From positions 70,783-75,850 of the forward strand of contig NZXB01000011.1 of assembly GCA_002701765.1 (NCBI GenBank): a stretch of DNA of 5,068 bases, read 5' to 3'. This stretch comes from Porticoccaceae bacterium (GTDB taxonomy: Bacteria; Pseudomonadota; Gammaproteobacteria; Pseudomonadales; Porticoccaceae). Under the pieces are notes generated by a model. The model saw only the letters and a list, made by a program, of their open reading frames with translations. It was not told the DNA's origin and searched no databases. This document shows positions 1 to 5,068 of the stretch, in pieces. Position numbers and translations under genes: made by a program. Position 1 is the stretch's first letter. Every line of letters starts with the position of its first letter.

Positions 1-971
1 CTATCGTTACCAAATTCTGACCGCCAGGACCAGAGACGTTGTGTAAAGTGGTGCAAATTATATTCTTTAGTAAAACCGATCGCGCCATGCACTTGATGGG
101 CTATAGAAGTCGCGACACCTATAGAGCGGTTTGCTCGCAATTTTGTCGCGGCGATCTCAAATAAACTATCACCGAGATCTTCGGATCTCGCAGCGGAGCG
201 AGTTGCGCAATTAACAGCCGCGCACTCCTCCGCAAAAATAGCTAACTGTTGTTGTATGGCTTGAAACTTCGCGAGCGGCCTGCCAAATTGCGATCTATTT
301 TTTGTGTGCATGATTGATAGTTGGAGGGCAGAATCAAGCGCTCCGGATATTTGTGAGGCTCTCATTAGTGCACCCATTTTCATAAGATGTTGAAATGGCT
401 CTGGCAATGCAGCACTATCAAGAATCCTAGCTTTATCGAACTCAATATTATTGCGAGGCTCTCCCGCTTCGTTAGGTCGACCGCCTGTCAATTGTCCATC
501 CTTGCATTTCAAAAGAATTAGTTTGTTCTCAGTTTTATCGTCGCAAAATGTTACGACTGTACTAGATTGGCTTCCCCAGGGAACGGCACTTAGGGCACCT
601 GAAAATAGCAGCTCGCCAGAACTACGATTCTTGGATATATAGCATCCCGGATTGCTCATTCCGATTGTTATCGCACCTTGTGGTATAGGGATATTTTGAT
701 CGAGTAAGAGTTTTTTTGCGACAATCGTTTCACATATCGGAAGTGCTATGCTATGCCTTCCCGACAAATAAAAAATGATCCTGGCATCCTCCCATGAGCC
801 GGAGAAACCGCCTTTGTCTTCGGGGATAAAAAGGTTGTCAATACCTAAATTCTGCAGTGTATGCCACTGCGAATTGAAATCACTAGAAGACTGGAGACAG
901 CGGTCATTAGCCGCCAATTTTTGGAAAACATTATCCACTGTTTCTTGAAGTAAGAGCTGTTGCTGATTCAT
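1..971 (-). CDS. Acyl-CoA dehydrogenase, non-catalytic-type subunit (3' end cut by window edge)
   Basis: The minus-strand frame from ATG at 971 stays open for 323 codons and leaves the window at base 1, so the C-terminus is missing. ACAD family landmarks seen: R226-Q241 matches the RxQFGRPLxxFQAIQ helix, H292-Y304 reads HQVHGAIGFTKEY, and residues 306-321 match the L-H-x-x-T-x-R-L-W-x-W-R-x-E-F-G ending found in the smaller subunits of heteromeric ACADs. The middle domain is degenerate: where the FAD loop (S/TEPxxGSD) should be there is GMSNPG (104-109). The helix that carries the catalytic Glu in isovaleryl-type enzymes reads A-L-M-R (201-204), without Glu. The ATG overlaps the previous gene's stop (ATGA), with AGAGGA 11 bases upstream, so the two are very probably cotranscribed and translationally coupled. 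I infer that it is the structural partner of the adjacent ACAD, as in the FadE28/FadE29 (ChsE1-ChsE2) type of alpha2beta2 enzyme. The family is secure; the partner role is inferred. Confidence 0.9.
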   Translation of the reverse strand, partial: MNQQQLLLQETVDNVFQKLAANDRCLQSSSDFNSQWHTLQNLGIDNLFIPEDKGGFSGSWEDARIIFYLSGRHSIALPICETIVAKKLLLDQNIPIPQGAITIGMSNPGCYISKNRSSGELLFSGALSAVPWGSQSSTVVTFCDDKTENKLILLKCKDGQLTGGRPNEAGEPRNNIEFDKARILDSAALPEPFQHLMKMGALMRASQISGALDSALQLSIMHTKNRSQFGRPLAKFQAIQQQLAIFAEECAAVNCATRSAARSEDLGDSLFEIAATKLRANRSIGVATSIAHQVHGAIGFTKEYNLHHFTQRLWSWRSEFGND

Positions 972-2116
972 GTTAAGCCGAGTCCTCTAGCTATGATAGT
1001 GCGAAGAATCTCTCTTGTTCCACCCCTTAGCGAAAAAGCAGGGGACGCCTTTAGGATGTAACTAAGTGTTTCGTTTAGATTGTTTTCCCTATCGAGTGGA
1101 ATACTGCCACCAAGTTGGGCTTGAACGATATTTGGTAAGTTCTGCTCGAAGCAGGCTCCGAGATCTTTGACCATCGCAGCTTCAAGTGAAGGGTCCTTCC
1201 CATCCGCTAGTTGTCCAGCAATAGATAGAGACATTTGTCGCAAAGTCCATAAATCAGATGCTATGTCACCCAAAGTTGCGGTGGTAATGTCATCGCAATC
1301 TGTCTCAAGGTTGCTCAGGAGTTCATCAAATAGTCGGTAGCTGCTCAGGTAGCGCTCTGGTCCGCTCCTTTCCAAAGCAAGCTCTGAGTTTACTTGGGCC
1401 CAGCCGTCCCCTTCTTCGCCCAATAGCATGTCATCAGACACGAAAACGTTGTCAAAGAATATTTCTCCAAAGTGTTCCTCGCCTTGGTGATCAACAATAG
1501 GCTTTATTTTTACGCCTTCGGCCGACAAGTCGATAATGAATTGGCTGAGACCAGCATGCCGAGATTCGCCTTTTGGTGTCGTGCGCACAAGAGCAATCAT
1601 CATATGTGAGCGATGTGCGAATGTGGTCCAGATTTTGGAACCATTTATTACCCACCCCCCATCCACGCGATCAGCTTTGGACTTGATAGAGGCGAGATCA
1701 GAGCCAGAGTTGGGCTCGCTCATGCCAATGCAAAAGTACATTTTCCCTTCGGCAATAGCGGGTAAAAAGCGTCTTTGAACTTCGTCGGAGGCATAACGGA
1801 TGATGTGAGCTCCGCTTTGCCTATCGGCAATCCAATGTGCCGCAACAGGAGCTCCCGCTGCAAGTAATTCTTCTATTACTACATAGCGGTGAAGTGCAGT
1901 AGCCTCTTCACCGCCAAGTTCACGAGGCCACATCATTCCTATCCAGCCTTGCTTGGCAAGCTTTTGGCTAAACGCAGCATCGAAACCGCTCCAAGATTTT
2001 GCTTTTTCCGACGCCTGCATTACAGCCAATTCTTTTGCTAGAAAGCCTCTGACTCTGGATCGCAATTCTGGCACATTATCTGGCATGTTTACCGGCGTGA
2101 ATTCAAAACTTTTCAA
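968..2116 (-). CDS. Acyl-CoA dehydrogenase, catalytic-type subunit (TTG start)
   Basis: This is a complete 382-residue flavoprotein dehydrogenase that would oxidise an acyl-CoA to the trans-2-enoyl-CoA, passing electrons from FAD to electron-transfer flavoprotein in the cytoplasm. The helical N-terminal domain spans about 1-125. The beta middle domain, about 126-225, carries the FAD signature SEPNSGSD (133-140) and a W-V-I-N-G-S-K-I-W-T block (155-164). The C-terminal helical domain runs from about 235 and ends in RGGTREILR (364-372). The position of the MCAD-type catalytic Glu is Gly365, whereas Glu249 in A-L-E-R-S-G-P-E-R (247-255) sits where isovaleryl-CoA and long-chain ACADs and the steroid ChsE enzymes carry their base. 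The start is TTG at 2116: an in-frame TAG lies five codons upstream and AGGGGAG sits seven bases before it. The gene overlaps the next ACAD by ATGA. I infer that the two gene products form one heteromer acting on a bulky, possibly steroid-derived, CoA ester; the substrate is unproven. Confidence 0.93.
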   Translation of the reverse strand: MKSFEFTPVNMPDNVPELRSRVRGFLAKELAVMQASEKAKSWSGFDAAFSQKLAKQGWIGMMWPRELGGEEATALHRYVVIEELLAAGAPVAAHWIADRQSGAHIIRYASDEVQRRFLPAIAEGKMYFCIGMSEPNSGSDLASIKSKADRVDGGWVINGSKIWTTFAHRSHMMIALVRTTPKGESRHAGLSQFIIDLSAEGVKIKPIVDHQGEEHFGEIFFDNVFVSDDMLLGEEGDGWAQVNSELALERSGPERYLSSYRLFDELLSNLETDCDDITTATLGDIASDLWTLRQMSLSIAGQLADGKDPSLEAAMVKDLGACFEQNLPNIVQAQLGGSIPLDRENNLNETLSYILKASPAFSLRGGTREILRTIIARGLGLT

Positions 2117-2123
2117 AAGCCGA

Positions 2124-2130
2124 CTCCCCT
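2124..2130 (-). promoter_or_regulatory. Ribosome binding site that decides a TTG start
   Basis: On the minus strand this reads AGGGGAG, seven bases before TTG at 2116. An in-frame TAG begins at its 5' edge, so no earlier start is possible in this frame. The next ATG in frame is codon 11 and would cut into the N-terminal helix. The strong site with good spacing is why the TTG is preferred. Confidence 0.75.
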
Positions 2131-2174
2131 AAAAGATTGCGGCACGCTGGACCGTACCCAACATAATTACTAGT

Positions 2175-2180
2175 ATTCTA
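2175..2180 (-). promoter_or_regulatory. Weak candidate -10 box for the ACAD operon
   Basis: The minus strand reads TAGAAT, five of six matches to the sigma-70 -10 consensus, about 60 bases upstream of the TTG start. The -35 position at 17-bp spacing (2198-2203, AATCGT) is poor and lies inside the 25-bp palindrome, so the promoter would need an activator or may be elsewhere. An 8-bp palindrome (TACTAGTA, 2168-2175) touches the box. This is a suggestion only. Confidence 0.2.
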
Positions 2181-2195
2181 CGCACTAAAGATATG

Positions 2196-2220
2196 GAACG
2201 ATTCTCTCAGAGCGTCGTTC
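2196..2220. promoter_or_regulatory. Imperfect 25-bp palindrome, candidate operator
   Basis: The site is symmetric about base 2208. Outer arms GAACGA (2196-2201) and TCGTTC (2215-2220) are exact complements, as are inner arms CTCT (2204-2207) and AGAG (2209-2212). Only the TT/CG pair between them (2202-2203 against 2213-2214) fails, giving 10 of 12 arm positions paired. It lies in the divergent control region and has the size of a homodimer binding site for a TetR- or similar helix-turn-helix regulator. No regulator gene is in the window, and I do not recognise the motif. Confidence 0.45.
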
Positions 2221-2235
2221 TCGTTTGGTATATCA

Positions 2236-2254
2236 ATCAACAGTATTTGTTGAT
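2236..2254. promoter_or_regulatory. Perfect 7-5-7 inverted repeat, candidate operator
   Basis: Arms ATCAACA (2236-2242) and TGTTGAT (2248-2254) are exact complements around a GTATT spacer. The repeat sits near the middle of the divergent intergenic region, about 120 bp from the ACAD start and 136 bp from the SDR start, and 37 bp centre to centre from the neighbouring palindrome. It overlaps the -35 element of a weak plus-strand promoter candidate, which would fit repression. It does not match the KstR or PsrA operator patterns as I recall them. The regulator is unknown. Confidence 0.45.
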
Positions 2255-2277
2255 CATTTACAAGAGTTGGCTATCTT
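2250..2277 (+). promoter_or_regulatory. Weak sigma-70-like promoter candidate for the SDR operon
   Basis: TTGATC (2250-2255), a 16-bp spacer and TATCTT (2272-2277) give a modest match to -35/-10. Transcription would start near 2284, leaving a leader of about 105 bases before the first SDR. Its -35 overlaps the right arm of the 7-5-7 dyad. Another weak pair begins with TTGCCA at 2292, so the true promoter is not settled. Confidence 0.22.
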
Positions 2278-2390
2278 ATCATGTGAGGGAGTTGCCACAT
2301 AGCGTGAAGGCATTAGTACTCAATGTTTCCATCTTACTTTCGGGTTAATCTGTTACCATTGAAAAAATAATCCAGAAAGAGGCAACAAAA

Positions 2391-3167
2391 ATGGATCGAT
2401 TAAAAGGCAAGGTAGCAATTATAACTGGTGCAGCCATGGGCCTCGGGGAAGCAGATGCCCGGTTGTTTGCTGGTGAAGGCGCAGAACTCATAATTACCGA
2501 CATAGCTGATGAGCAGGGGCAGGCATTAGCAGAAGAATTGGGTTGCCATTTCATGCATCAAGATGTCCGTAATGAGTCACGTTGGACGGAAGTGTTAAAC
2601 GAGACGGTTGAGCGCTTCGGGAGACTAGATGTCCTAGTAAATAACGCTGGTGTTGTGAGGGTCGGTAACCCTGAGGACCAAACCACGGAAGAATATCGGT
2701 TTACGATGTCAGTTCATGTCGATAGTGTGTTTTTTGGTTGCAAAGGCGCTATACCTTTGATGGCGGCAGGTGGCGGAGGCTCTATTGTCAATATGTGTTC
2801 GATAGCGGCTATTCAGGGAGAGAGTTATGTGGCGGCGTATTGTATGGCGAAAGGGGCAATCGACTCATACACTAGAGCGGTAGCGGTGCATTGCGCTCAA
2901 AAGAAAAATGGTGTGCGCTGTAACTCTATACATCCCTCTGGGATTGATACACCTATGGTTGCCTCCTTTGGTGAGTCGATGTTGAAAAAATATGGCGAAG
3001 AGGCTTTAGCTGCAATGTCGGAAGTTCCCGTTAGCAAGCAGGGAGAGGCGCGTGATATTGCCTATGCCGCGCTTTATCTGGCCTCCGATGAGTCGAAGTT
3101 TGTCAATGGCACGCGGATTGTCGTGGATAACAGTATGTCAATCACATCTGGGACCGTTGCTGAGTAA
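2391..3167 (+). CDS. Short-chain dehydrogenase/reductase, 3beta/17beta-hydroxysteroid dehydrogenase-like
   Basis: This is a 258-residue classical SDR, probably interconverting a secondary alcohol and a ketone in the cytoplasm. Seen: nucleotide-binding TGAAMGLG (12-19); Asp37 at the end of beta2, which favours NAD(H) over NADP(H); NNAG (84-87); and catalytic Ser137, Tyr150 and Lys154 with the usual 13-residue Ser-Tyr spacing. The segments NSIHPSGIDTPM (178-189) and V-D-N-S near 245-248 closely recall the Comamonas testosteroni 3beta/17beta-hydroxysteroid dehydrogenase (NSIHPxGIxTPM, DNS), from memory of that sequence. The fourth member of the active-site tetrad, normally Asn, aligns with His109 in S-V-H-V-D-S-V-F-F-G. 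The start has AGAAAGAGG eight bases upstream. It leads a plus-strand group divergent from the ACAD genes, with 38 bases to the next SDR. The SDR family is certain; the steroid substrate is inferred from resemblance and neighbours. Confidence 0.9.
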   Translation: MDRLKGKVAIITGAAMGLGEADARLFAGEGAELIITDIADEQGQALAEELGCHFMHQDVRNESRWTEVLNETVERFGRLDVLVNNAGVVRVGNPEDQTTEEYRFTMSVHVDSVFFGCKGAIPLMAAGGGGSIVNMCSIAAIQGESYVAAYCMAKGAIDSYTRAVAVHCAQKKNGVRCNSIHPSGIDTPMVASFGESMLKKYGEEALAAMSEVPVSKQGEARDIAYAALYLASDESKFVNGTRIVVDNSMSITSGTVAE

Positions 3168-3205
3168 ATGGAAAGTAAAAATTTATATGAGAAGGAGACT
3201 AAATA

Positions 3206-4039
3206 ATGAGATTAGAGGGCAAGGTTGCATTAATCACTGGCGGTGCCAGTGGGCTTGGACAAGCAACCGTGGAGCGTTTTATACAAGAGGGAGCTAAGGT
3301 CGCAATATGCGATATTCAGGATGAACTTGGAGGGGCTTTGAGAGATCGGTTTCCAACTGAAACTATTTACTGTCACTGCGATGTTACCGAGGAAAATGAT
3401 GTAGAAACAGCGGTGAATGCCACAATTTCGCGCTTCGGACAGCTTGATGCGGTATTCCACTCTGCTGGAATTATAGGGGCAGTGGGTCCGATTTCCTCGA
3501 CTCCTGGCAACGAGTGGAGATATTCAATCGATGTTTTATTGCACGGGACCTTCTACACTATGAAACATGCGTCAAGAGTTATGATCCCGCGTGGAAAAGG
3601 TTCCATAATTTCTATGTCTAGCACGGCTGGTATCATGGGAGGCTGGGGTCCTCATGCTTATGCGGCAGCAAAACATGCCGTTGTCGGGCTTACCAAAAAT
3701 GTCGCTGCTGAACTGTGTGGTAAAGGCATTCGTGTTAACGCAATTGCAGCAGCGGCCATGGCAACTCCCATGGTGGCTGCCAGTTTTTTCGGCGATCCGT
3801 CAAAGGTTGATGAATCTATAGAGCAGCTAGTCGAGATGTCGCCGTTAAAAGGCAGGCCGGGCCTAGCAGAGGACGTTGCAAATGCGGCTCTTTGGCTAGC
3901 TAGTGATGAGTCTGGTTATACCACAGGGCATAATCTGACTACTGACGCTGGTGTGACGATTGGAGCCACGCCAAGCCCTCCGCACTTCGCAGAGTATGAA
4001 CCTCTGTTTAGAGAGGCGGGGATAAGAGGGTTAGATTAA
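3206..4039 (+). CDS. Short-chain dehydrogenase/reductase with C-terminal extension, substrate unknown
   Basis: This 277-residue SDR has TGGASGLG (11-18), Asp36 predicting NAD(H), and Ser139/Tyr152/Lys156 (Y-A-A-A-K) as the catalytic residues. Several core positions are unusual. The NNAG motif is HSAG (85-88), the tetrad Asn is Leu111 in D-V-L-L-H-G, and the Pro-Gly after N-x-I that normally lines the nicotinamide is replaced (N-A-I-A-A-A-A-M-A-T-P, 178-188). About 20-25 residues rich in Pro and aromatics (from about 253, ending GIRGLD) extend past the usual SDR end, and could cover the active site or a subunit interface. AAGGAG lies eight bases before the ATG, and the 38-base gap to the preceding SDR implies one operon. 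The two SDRs align along their length but are clearly diverged, so they probably act on different positions or steps. A catabolic alcohol dehydrogenase for a ring or terpenoid intermediate is likely; the substrate cannot be named. Confidence 0.9.
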   Translation: MRLEGKVALITGGASGLGQATVERFIQEGAKVAICDIQDELGGALRDRFPTETIYCHCDVTEENDVETAVNATISRFGQLDAVFHSAGIIGAVGPISSTPGNEWRYSIDVLLHGTFYTMKHASRVMIPRGKGSIISMSSTAGIMGGWGPHAYAAAKHAVVGLTKNVAAELCGKGIRVNAIAAAAMATPMVAASFFGDPSKVDESIEQLVEMSPLKGRPGLAEDVANAALWLASDESGYTTGHNLTTDAGVTIGATPSPPHFAEYEPLFREAGIRGLD

Positions 4040-4078
4040 CATGACCCCGTGTTAAATGTTCAGAGGTTGCAAAGTAGC

Positions 4079-4331
4079 GATAACAATCGTGTCGTGATAG
4101 GTGTTTTATCCCCCGACGGGAACTAGACAGCACTATATCGGTACCCAGCTGGCGGAGTTTCACTCTTTGGAACTTGACAGTTCAGGAGGCACCAAGGCTG
4201 GCGTCGCTGTGCCTAGAAGTCACCTGCGCGGGCACGGCTTGGCAAAGGTATATCTCTTCGTGGGGACTTATACCTCGTATGTATGTTTTTCAAATCATAC
4301 GGGTTGGCAAATATGGCGGAGGGCGTTGTGA
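4079..4331 (+). pseudogene. Decayed SnoaL-like gene fragment, paralogue of the downstream gene
   Basis: An open frame from GTG 4101 to TGA 4329-4331 translates to a stretch that aligns with residues about 135-211 of the intact SnoaL-like protein just downstream. Both share Q-H-x-I-G-T-Q, a D/S-S-G turn, R-S-x-L, a K-V-x-L-x-x-G-T-Y strand and a final W-Q-I-W. By hand roughly 30 of 70 positions are identical, with a three-residue deletion. The N-terminal half of the domain is absent. Two stops (TGA 4095, TAG 4098) precede the frame. In another frame, codons from 4079 read D-N-N-R-V-V-I-G-V-L-S-P-D-G, resembling residues 126-140 of the intact copy, and one extra base near 4122 would join the two frames. 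This is what a frameshifted, 5'-truncated duplicate looks like. No convincing ribosome site precedes GTG 4101. The left limit is uncertain and weak similarity may reach 4055. Confidence 0.75.
4318..4323 (+). promoter_or_regulatory. Ribosome binding site setting the GTG start of the SnoaL-like gene
   Basis: GGAGGG lies four bases before GTG 4328 and inside the end of the upstream gene fragment. The spacing is short but it is the only strong site here. ATG 4283 and ATG 4313 in the same frame have none, and ATG 4340 is 16 bases away. The GTG overlaps the fragment's TGA (GTGA), as in a once-coupled gene pair. Confidence 0.5.
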
Positions 4332-4999
4332 ACAATAAAATGTTACTGGTTATATATCTGAGTCTGTTTCTATTTACAGTTTTTCTGATGACGGATTGGG
4401 AAAGTAAACAGCTGTCCTTGAAAACCACTACCAGTGAACATGCTGATTTGCCTCAAAAGCAGTTGGCAATGGTTAATTGGCCTAAACTTTCCGAAGCTGG
4501 AATGATGAAACAGGCTCGGCATCAAGCTATCCTTGATATCGAGTATTTGCAGCGACTTTATGCTCTGGCCACAGATTTGCTGGGCCTTTCAGACGCCGCA
4601 TCCATAGCTAGGGGAACTGCCATTTATCATGAGATCTTTTCGCAAGATCTGAAGGCAAGCTTCTTTGGCCCAGGCATTGAGACCATTCAAAAAACTGGGA
4701 TAGATGGGTGGTTAGAACTAGTAACCGGCAGCCTGGGGCCTATGGGGCCAACGCAGCACTTGATTGGCACCCAAGTGGTAGATCTTGATGAGATAGAAAT
4801 CGACGATTCAGGCAACGTAGTCAAAGGTGAAGCATTGTTGCGCAGCTACCTTCAAGCATGGCACACATTGCCCGACCAAAAAGTATGGCTCGCACTTGGG
4901 ACATATCACTCCAAGGTGCGTTTTTCGGATGGAAGATGGCAAATTTGGCAGATGGACCTAGAGCTCACCATAGACGAGACGCGACAGATGAATCAGTAG
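4328..4999 (+). CDS. SnoaL-like (NTF2/ketosteroid-isomerase fold) protein with N-terminal membrane segment
   Basis: From GTG 4328 this encodes 223 residues. Residues 5-21 form an uninterrupted hydrophobic stretch after a short start containing Lys4. No clear signal-peptidase site follows, so an inner-membrane anchor is more likely than a secreted protein. A polar linker runs to about 60. From about 66 comes a SnoaL-like domain: helices with I-L-D-I-E-Y-L-Q-R-L-Y-A, a segment with the character of 'F-x-x-D-L-K-A-x-F-F' (104-113), the strand Q-H-L-I-G-T-Q-V (143-150), then G-T-Y...W-Q-I-W (191-207). The fold includes ketosteroid isomerases, hydratases, epoxide hydrolases and non-enzymes, so activity cannot be assigned; in this setting an isomerase or hydratase role is plausible. 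Longer starts at ATG 4283 or 4313 stay open but overlap the fragment and lack ribosome sites. The gene follows the SDR operon and is probably cotranscribed. The reading frame is sure, the start and topology less so. Confidence 0.8.
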   Translation: MNNKMLLVIYLSLFLFTVFLMTDWESKQLSLKTTTSEHADLPQKQLAMVNWPKLSEAGMMKQARHQAILDIEYLQRLYALATDLLGLSDAASIARGTAIYHEIFSQDLKASFFGPGIETIQKTGIDGWLELVTGSLGPMGPTQHLIGTQVVDLDEIEIDDSGNVVKGEALLRSYLQAWHTLPDQKVWLALGTYHSKVRFSDGRWQIWQMDLELTIDETRQMNQ

Positions 5000-5006
5000 G
5001 CCAAAT

Positions 5007-5022
5007 AGCAACTCCCGTTGCT
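5007..5022 (+). terminator. Small hairpin after the SnoaL-like gene, possible weak terminator
   Basis: AGCAAC (5007-5012) and GTTGCT (5017-5022) pair perfectly around a TCCC loop, seven bases after the stop codon. Only a short T run follows before C5025, and the six-pair stem is half AT, so intrinsic termination would be weak. It may instead be a 3'-end stabilising hairpin or chance. Confidence 0.3.
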
Positions 5023-5068
5023 TTCAGGTTAAACGAACTGTATATCGAATGATATTATGGGTGGGGAA

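Noticed and set aside
451..642. Plus-strand 63-codon open frame
   Set aside because: It lies wholly inside the minus-strand ACAD whose translation matches family motifs, and its own product has no recognisable features.
1536..1778. Plus-strand 80-codon open frame
   Set aside because: Antisense shadow of the catalytic ACAD, across its FAD-binding domain, with no ribosome site or family resemblance.
2168..2175. 8-bp palindrome TACTAGTA as an operator
   Set aside because: Too short to stand out in an AT-rich spacer; mentioned only because it touches a possible -10 box.
2345..2554. Minus-strand 69-codon frame reaching into the intergenic region
   Set aside because: Mostly antisense to the nucleotide-binding end of the first SDR; low-complexity product (Ser, Ala, Pro) typical of an antisense shadow.
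3052..3297. Plus-strand 81-codon frame bridging the two SDR genes
   Set aside because: Out-of-frame reading across the end of one SDR and the start of the next; both genes have clear motifs and ribosome sites in their own frames.
4101..4331. The relic as an intact 76-residue gene
   Set aside because: No ribosome site, stops directly upstream, and it encodes only the second half of a domain that the next gene has in full. It is better read as a broken paralogue.
4858..5052. Plus-strand 64-codon frame running past the last gene
   Set aside because: Out-of-frame overlap with the SnoaL-like gene and no supporting signals.
5049..5068. Start of a further plus-strand gene (ATG 5049 or 5057)
   Set aside because: Too little sequence remains, and no ribosome site precedes either ATG at usable spacing.

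Overview
The window is a bacterial catabolic locus with two divergent gene groups. The mid-40s percent GC (by eye), tight gene spacing, AGGAG-type ribosome sites and the protein families suggest a gammaproteobacterium, perhaps marine, but the lineage is not provable from this sequence. No RNA gene, CRISPR array, insertion sequence or phage gene is visible.

Left arm, minus strand (1-2116): two overlapping acyl-CoA dehydrogenase (ACAD) genes read leftwards. The first (2116 to 968) has a TTG start and the FAD-binding signature, and a glutamate at the position used as base by isovaleryl-/long-chain-type ACADs. The second (971 to beyond the left edge) starts in an ATGA overlap. It keeps the C-terminal ACAD landmarks but lacks both the FAD-loop signature and a recognisable catalytic glutamate. 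This is the arrangement expected of a two-gene heteromeric (alpha2beta2) ACAD, best known from steroid side-chain and ring degradation.

Centre (2117-2390): a 274-bp divergent control region. It holds two inverted repeats, an imperfect 25-bp palindrome centred on 2208 and a perfect 7-5-7 dyad centred on 2245, near weak candidate promoters.

Right arm, plus strand (2391-4999): two short-chain dehydrogenases/reductases (SDRs) follow in line. The first resembles Comamonas-type 3beta/17beta-hydroxysteroid dehydrogenase. The second is a longer SDR of unknown substrate. Both keep Ser-Tyr-Lys but lack the usual active-site Asn. They are followed by a decayed fragment of a SnoaL-like gene, then by an intact SnoaL-like gene with an N-terminal hydrophobic segment. 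The fragment and the intact gene are homologous, so this is a duplication in which one copy has broken down. A weak hairpin follows at 5007-5022, and the last 46 bases hold nothing I can assign.

Taken together, the heteromeric ACAD pair (alpha,beta-dehydrogenation of a bulky CoA thioester), the two alcohol/ketone-interconverting SDRs and the ketosteroid-isomerase-fold protein point to catabolism of a steroid or similar polycyclic or terpenoid compound. The substrate is an inference. No symbol can be assigned with confidence.
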